A stretch of 64,000 nucleotides of DNA from Devosia yakushimensis. GTDB lineage: Bacteria > Pseudomonadota > Alphaproteobacteria > Rhizobiales > Devosiaceae. Of the stretch, positions 59,842 to 64,000 are shown piece after piece; the stretch's first letter is position 1, and each line of letters begins with the position of its first letter. The translations under genes were made by a program, and so were the position numbers. The stretch spans positions 868,001-932,000 of the forward strand of contig NZ_BSNG01000001.1 of assembly GCF_030159855.1 (NCBI RefSeq), written 5' to 3'. The notes under the pieces are model-generated. The model had not been told where the DNA came from and did no database searches. It saw nothing but the letters and a program-made list of their open reading frames with translations.

Positions 59842-61062
59842 ATGGGTTCGCCTTTGGCAGCGCGCCTTAGCTCGCCCGCTGTCCGTACCAGTCTTTTCTA
59901 CGCGACCCTGTTTGCCTCGGGCGCGGTTTCCAATCCGTTCCTGCCGATCTGGCTGAGCGAACGCGGCATCGGCACCGGCGAAATCGGCGTCATCAATGCC
60001 GCGCCGATTTTTGCGATGATCGTCATCAACATGGTTGTGGGGCGTCTCGCCGACCGGGCCAGCGACTGGCGCAATGTCATTGTCATCGGCTCGATCATTG
60101 CCGCCATCCCGCCGATCTTCCTGCTGTTCATGGACGACTATGTCGCCATCCTTATCATCTGGACGCTCCTGATCGTGCCGTTTCAGGCCATCGCTCCGGT
60201 GGTCGATGCCGCCACCTATCGCATGACGCGCCGCACCGGCATGGATTTTGGTGCCATCCGCGTCTGGGGCACGATTGGCTTTGTCGCCGTAACGCTGGTG
60301 GCCGGCGTGGTACTCGACCGCATGGGAGCAGGGGCATTCGTGCCGCTGCTCATCGCCGTCAGCGCCATCCGGGCGCTGGTTTCGCTCGGCCTGCCGCTGT
60401 TTCGCTCGCAGGACGAATATTCGCGCCCCATGCATCCCATCGATGCGCCGATCAATCCGCTGATCGCCATTCGCCTCGGCCAGCTCTGGCGGCCGTGGTT
60501 CCTGATGACGTTGATCGGGGCGGCGCTGCTGCATGGCAGCCACATGATGCAGATGGGTTTTGGCGCGCTGATCTGGGCCGAGGAGGGGATCCCCGGCTGG
60601 GTCATCGGCATCTTATGGGCCGTTGCGCCCACCGCCGAAATCCTCGCCATGATCTATTTCGAGCGCATCACCAAGCGCTTCGCCGCCCGCCACCTGATCC
60701 TGCTCGGCTGCCTTTGCGGCGCCATCCGCTGGTGGGGCTTTGCCCTCGAGCCCGATATCTGGGTGCTGGTACTGCTGCAGACACTGCACATGGCAACCGT
60801 TGGCCTCACCTTTCTGGGCATCACCAATTTCATCGCCAACTGGACCAGCGAAGACATCGCCGCCGAAGCGCAGAGCTTTTTCGTCATGATCCGCCAGGTG
60901 GTGACCGTGGTAGCGCTTCTGGGTTTCGGCATATTGGCTGGCACGATGGGAGCGGGCGCCTTCTACGTCGCCGCCATCATGAGCGCCATCGGCGCGGTCA
61001 TGGTGGTGGTGTCGCTGGTGGTGATGAACCCGAAGCGCGAGGATGCGCAGGCGGTCATTTGA
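59842..61062 (+). CDS. MFS transporter, paralogue 1
   Basis: 406 residues from the ATG at 59842 (GGAG upstream); a TTG at 59794 is an alternative. Twelve membrane helices; PFLPIWLSERGIGTGEIGVI near the start and FIANWTSEDIAAEAQ near the end, typical of the MFS_1-like group that includes the phenylpropionate permease HcaT. The downstream gene is a paralogue with the same FIANWTSEDIAAEAQ motif. The substrate is unknown. Confidence 0.88.
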   Translation: MGSPLAARLSSPAVRTSLFYATLFASGAVSNPFLPIWLSERGIGTGEIGVINAAPIFAMIVINMVVGRLADRASDWRNVIVIGSIIAAIPPIFLLFMDDYVAILIIWTLLIVPFQAIAPVVDAATYRMTRRTGMDFGAIRVWGTIGFVAVTLVAGVVLDRMGAGAFVPLLIAVSAIRALVSLGLPLFRSQDEYSRPMHPIDAPINPLIAIRLGQLWRPWFLMTLIGAALLHGSHMMQMGFGALIWAEEGIPGWVIGILWAVAPTAEILAMIYFERITKRFAARHLILLGCLCGAIRWWGFALEPDIWVLVLLQTLHMATVGLTFLGITNFIANWTSEDIAAEAQSFFVMIRQVVTVVALLGFGILAGTMGAGAFYVAAIMSAIGAVMVVVSLVVMNPKREDAQAVI

Positions 61063-61069
61063 GGGGCCG

Positions 61070-61190
61070 GGATACCCCCTCCTAGCCTCCCCCTGATAGG
61101 GGGAGGGATCTGCCGGTGGGTGGTACGGATCGAGTTTTAGCCACCTGACGGTTCCTCCCCCTATCAGGGGGAGGCTAGGAGGGGGTACTC
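61070..61190. repeat. Nested inverted repeat between the MFS paralogues (family C)
   Basis: TACCCCCTCCTAGCCTCCCC, continuing CTGATAGGGGGAGG, at about 61072-61106, and about 50 bases later its reverse complement ending GGAGGCTAGGAGGGGGTA at 61154-61187. Each arm also contains its own small hairpin (CTCCCCCTGATAGGGGGAG). A long cruciform or RNA hairpin is possible. Confidence 0.87.
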
Positions 61191-61329
61191 CGATCTCTCA
61201 GTCACCCCCGTCACCCGAAAGCCGCACCTGCACTTGTAACGATTGCAACGTTGGAAATCCCCCTTGCCTTCGTCACAAAGCCAAGCGAACAAAGGTGCCG
61301 GGCACTGATTTGCCCGGGGTTCACTTTTC

Positions 61330-62511
61330 ATGGCATCCGCTCTGTCGCGCTGGGCTTCGCCCGAGCTGCGCGCTTCGATTTTTCATTTTACCGTTTATCT
61401 GCCGGGCGCCGTCAGCAGCGTCTATCTGGCGATCTGGCTGGCCGAGCATGGCATTCCGGCCGAACAGATCGGCATCATCAATGCCATGCCGGTTCTGGTG
61501 CTGCTGGGCATCAATATGCTGGTGGGCCGGCTGGCCGATCGCGCCAGCGATTGGCGCATCGCCATTCTGATCGTGTCGCTGCTCAGCGGCATTGCGCCGA
61601 TTGGCCTGTTCTTCGTTAGCGAATTCTGGGGCATCGTGCTGGTCTGGCTGCTCTGCACCGTGCCTGGCGGCCTGGTGCCGCCGCTGACCGATGCGGCGAC
61701 CCTGCGTTTGGCGCACCGCACCGGCACCGATTTCGGCAGCATGCGCGCCTGGGGCACTATCGGCTATGTGCTGGGGACCGCGCTGGTTGGCCTGGCCGTC
61801 ACCGCTTTTGGCACAGCTGCTTTTGTGCCGCTGTTTTTCGCCGTCTCGGTCGGCCGCGCCATTGTCGGCTTTACCCTGCCGCGGTTCCGAGCGCCGGCAC
61901 CGGTGGCCACGCTCGCCAATGCCAATCCGGAAAAGCCGCGGCTCGCTCCGGCCCTCAAGCTCTGGTTCGTGCTGCCCATTCTCGGCTTTGCCCTGGTCAA
62001 TTCCAACAATGCCGTGGTGGGCGGCTTCGGAGCCTTGATCTGGCACGATTACGGCATTCCCGATTACTTCATTGGCCCGCTGCTGGCTACGGCGGCGGCC
62101 GCCGAGGCCGTGCTGATGGTCATGTGGCGGCGCTTCGGCGGTCGGGTCACGGCGCGCAATATGATCCTGGTGTGTTGCGCGGCGTCGCTGCTGCGCTTTT
62201 TCATCATGGCCTTCAACCCGCCGGCAATCGTGCTGTTCTTCACCCAGATGCTGCACGCGTTCAGCTTCGGCATGGGGTATTTCGGCGTCGTGCATTTCAT
62301 CGCCAATTGGACCAGCGAAGACATCGCCGCCGAGGCGCAGGGCTTTGCCACCATGCTGCAACAGGGGGCGTCCTTCGTTTCGCTGATGCTGTTCGGCGTG
62401 CTGGTCAGCCATTTTGGCGGTGCAGCATTCTTCGCCTCAGCGTTGTTTGCGCTATTGGGGATAGGCTGCGTGCTCTGGTCGCTGAAGCTGAAGCCACCCA
62501 AGGAGGCGTGA
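61330..62511 (+). CDS. MFS transporter, paralogue 2
   Basis: 393 residues with twelve membrane helices. It shares SVYLAIWLAEHGIPAEQIGI, LADRASDWR and FIANWTSEDIAAEAQ with the upstream gene, so the two arose by tandem duplication. Divergence elsewhere is high. The substrate is unknown. The gene is followed by a strong terminator that also serves the convergent last gene. Confidence 0.9.
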   Translation: MASALSRWASPELRASIFHFTVYLPGAVSSVYLAIWLAEHGIPAEQIGIINAMPVLVLLGINMLVGRLADRASDWRIAILIVSLLSGIAPIGLFFVSEFWGIVLVWLLCTVPGGLVPPLTDAATLRLAHRTGTDFGSMRAWGTIGYVLGTALVGLAVTAFGTAAFVPLFFAVSVGRAIVGFTLPRFRAPAPVATLANANPEKPRLAPALKLWFVLPILGFALVNSNNAVVGGFGALIWHDYGIPDYFIGPLLATAAAAEAVLMVMWRRFGGRVTARNMILVCCAASLLRFFIMAFNPPAIVLFFTQMLHAFSFGMGYFGVVHFIANWTSEDIAAEAQGFATMLQQGASFVSLMLFGVLVSHFGGAAFFASALFALLGIGCVLWSLKLKPPKEA

Positions 62512-62585
62512 GGGCGTAGCGGCCCCGTCCTCCTGCACTCTCCCTATAAGGTGAGGGGTGCCAACCGATTGATTGTCCCCAAAAA

Positions 62586-62614
62586 CAAAAGGCCCCGGTC
62601 ACCCGGGGCCTTTT
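62586..62614. terminator. Bidirectional terminator
   Basis: AAAAGGCCCCGG, loop TCAC, CCGGGGCCTTTT: a perfect stem with A- and U-runs, placed between two convergent genes. Confidence 0.92.
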
Positions 62615-62631
62615 CAATTCTCATCCGAGCC

Positions 62632-64000
62632 TCAGCTCAGTCGCCCACTGGCATGGGCCAGGGTCGTGTAGACCTTGCCGCGATCGCTCAGCAGATATTC
62701 GCGGGTTTCGGCGGCGGGGCGGGGGCCGGCGGCGGCGCGTTTCAGCAATTGTTCGAACTCGCTCATATAGGCCTGCGCGGTGCGGGCGAAGTCGGGTTCA
62801 CGCTGCAGCTTCTTGCGCACGTCGTCATAGGTGCCCTGGCCGGTCAGCGTATAGATGCGGCGCGAGAACACGTTGGATTCCCCGGCCTGATAGCGGGCCC
62901 AGGCTTCGGCCAGGGCGCCGTCGTCGATGGCACGGGCGATCTCGTCAGTCAGGCCCGAAAGGCCGGCCTGCGGCTGCTGGGCGCTGGCCTGCTTGGCCGT
63001 GGCATTGCGCAGCACGTCACGCAGCCAGCCGCCTTCGCCCTGCGGCGCGGCATCGGCTTCAACGGCTGCCTGGGCGTCGACATCGCGTTGCGGGGCGGCG
63101 GCGCGGGCAGGTTCGGGCTGACGCACAGGCTCGGGCCGGCGGGCCGGTTCTGCCGTGCGGATCGGATCGACCAGCGTCTGACGGGGCGGCTCACGGTAGC
63201 CCGTGTCGCGCGGGGGCTGATAGGCCGGTGCTTCGGCGCGAGGCTCCGGGCGCGGGGCAGGGCGCTGTGGCGGGCGGCGGTCGTTGAGGTCGAGCGTCGC
63301 CGGCTGGCTGCGCACGATGGCATTGAGTTCGCTCAGCGCTTCGATCTGCTCGGCCACGACGCGGCGCATGGCAGCGGCGCTGGCGCGGGTTTCCTCGGGC
63401 AGCTCGTTGACGCCGCGGGCCAGTTCGGCGCGTGTGGCTTCGAGTTCGCTGCCCACTTCCTTGGCCGTCTGGCGCATGGCGCGGGCAGTGTCGTTGAAGC
63501 GCTGAGTGGCTTCTTCCATCGCCTTCTGCATTTCGCCGATCATCTGCTGCTGGGCCTGCTGCAGGGCAGCATTGGCACGACGGCCCTCGGCATCGGCGCT
63601 GTCGCGGAAATCGCCTAGACGGCTGCTGACTTCGCCCGAAGTCTCGTCCAGCGCCTGACGGAACGTGCCCGTGGTCTGGTCGATGGCGTTGCGCAACTGG
63701 CCGGTATTGGAGGCAATGGCCCCGCGCACCGAAGCGGTCGAGTCGGCAATGGTGTCGGCCAGCGTGCTGGTCGTGGTGGTCAGCACATCGGTGACATTGC
63801 CGGCGGTCGAGGCGAGCACGTCGCTGACCTTGGTGGCATTTTCTTCCAGGGCATTGTTGACCTGGCTGGTCTGGTCGCTGAGCGCCAGCCGGACGGAGGA
63901 TGCCGTCTGGTTGAGGGCATTGGCGGCAGCATCGGCGGCGCGCTGCACCGCGCCATCCACCTGGGCAGCATTGGTCGACAGCGTTGTCGTGAACCGCTCA
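62632..64000 (-). CDS. Coiled-coil protein, C-terminal part (5' end outside window)
   Basis: The frame stays open to the right edge, so about 456 residues of the C-terminal part are visible. Order: repeats of the VLASTAGNVTDVL type in an apolipoprotein-like Ala/Thr/Asp helical array, then a longer helix, then a Pro/Arg-rich linker (about 95 residues), then a folded end containing NVFSRRIYTLTGQGTYDDVR and YLLSDRGKVYTTLAHASGRL. This layout reminds me of the giant growth-pole ring protein (GPR/RgsE) of Rhizobiales, but this is recognition from memory and not tested. Confidence 0.75.
   Translation of the reverse strand, partial: ERFTTTLSTNAAQVDGAVQRAADAAANALNQTASSVRLALSDQTSQVNNALEENATKVSDVLASTAGNVTDVLTTTTSTLADTIADSTASVRGAIASNTGQLRNAIDQTTGTFRQALDETSGEVSSRLGDFRDSADAEGRRANAALQQAQQQMIGEMQKAMEEATQRFNDTARAMRQTAKEVGSELEATRAELARGVNELPEETRASAAAMRRVVAEQIEALSELNAIVRSQPATLDLNDRRPPQRPAPRPEPRAEAPAYQPPRDTGYREPPRQTLVDPIRTAEPARRPEPVRQPEPARAAAPQRDVDAQAAVEADAAPQGEGGWLRDVLRNATAKQASAQQPQAGLSGLTDEIARAIDDGALAEAWARYQAGESNVFSRRIYTLTGQGTYDDVRKKLQREPDFARTAQAYMSEFEQLLKRAAAGPRPAAETREYLLSDRGKVYTTLAHASGRLS

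Noticed and set aside
14339..62511. Repeats as a possible CRISPR array
   Set aside because: The repeats occur singly or as inverted pairs far apart, with no regular spacers and no cas genes.

Overview
The window is a GC-rich, gene-dense piece of an alphaproteobacterial chromosome, most probably from the Hyphomicrobiales (Rhizobiales) and perhaps Devosiaceae. This rests on the permuted two-piece tmRNA gene next to sspB, the thyA/folA/hflK/hflC cluster with a DUF4424 gene, the PccB/PccA/methylmalonyl-CoA mutase block, and many small palindromic intergenic repeats. No database search was possible, so the family placement is inference. I see no insertion sequence, prophage, integrase, CRISPR array or rRNA. 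Both ends are cut: an AsmA-like envelope protein runs in from the left and a long coiled-coil protein runs out at the right.

Layout. 0-5 kb: AsmA-like protein, then on the minus strand a ribbon-helix-helix protein, sspB, the tmRNA gene, a YdeI/OmpD-associated protein and a Rid-family protein. 5-11.3 kb (plus): DUF1003, thyA, a MazG-like protein, DUF4424, GNAT, folA, hflK, hflC. 11.4-17 kb: a tandemly duplicated GNAT gene carrying a scar of serB, then serB, miaA, a MATE pump, DUF423, a glycine-zipper lipoprotein and a cold-shock protein. 17-25.6 kb: Nudix, PiT phosphate transporter, SRPBCC protein, an ilvB gene with an attenuator leader, ilvN, pdxJ, and a divergent tetR/Bcr-type pump pair. 25.9-33.1 kb: flavin reductase, kup, FAD monooxygenase, a secreted protein, an old-yellow-enzyme homologue and an MFS pump.

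33.5-41.8 kb holds the propionyl-CoA to succinyl-CoA pathway (pccB, pccA, mutA, an unknown 128-residue gene, mce), then a TetR regulator coupled to ilvC. 41.9-49.7 kb: Nudix, GFA, UPF0303, PhzF, a leucine-rich mini-ORF in front of leuA, GNAT, a HisC-like aminotransferase, a 67-residue protein and an MscS channel. 49.9-54.4 kb: tRNA-Lys(CTT), a TerC-type protein, a FemAB-like acyltransferase coupled to a Wzx-like flippase, and a GNAT. 54.5-64 kb: acs, a secreted GH3 enzyme, a metallophosphoesterase overlapping a glycosyltransferase, two tandem MFS paralogues separated by nested inverted repeats, and the C-terminal part of a coiled-coil protein.

How the genes work together. Branched-chain amino acid synthesis is spread over three loci (ilvBN, ilvC, leuA). 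Two of them carry leader-peptide-like control elements and the third is coupled to a TetR gene. Valine and isoleucine breakdown yields propionyl-CoA, which the pcc/mut/mce block converts to succinyl-CoA. thyA, folA and the MazG-like protein serve thymidylate and folate metabolism. sspB and tmRNA supply the adaptor and the tag for ribosome rescue and ClpXP proteolysis. The most interesting points are the sspB-ssrA neighbourhood, the serB scar between the duplicated GNAT genes, the ilv attenuator, the Leu-rich mini-ORF before leuA, the unknown gene wedged between mutase and epimerase, and a set of orphan palindromic operators.
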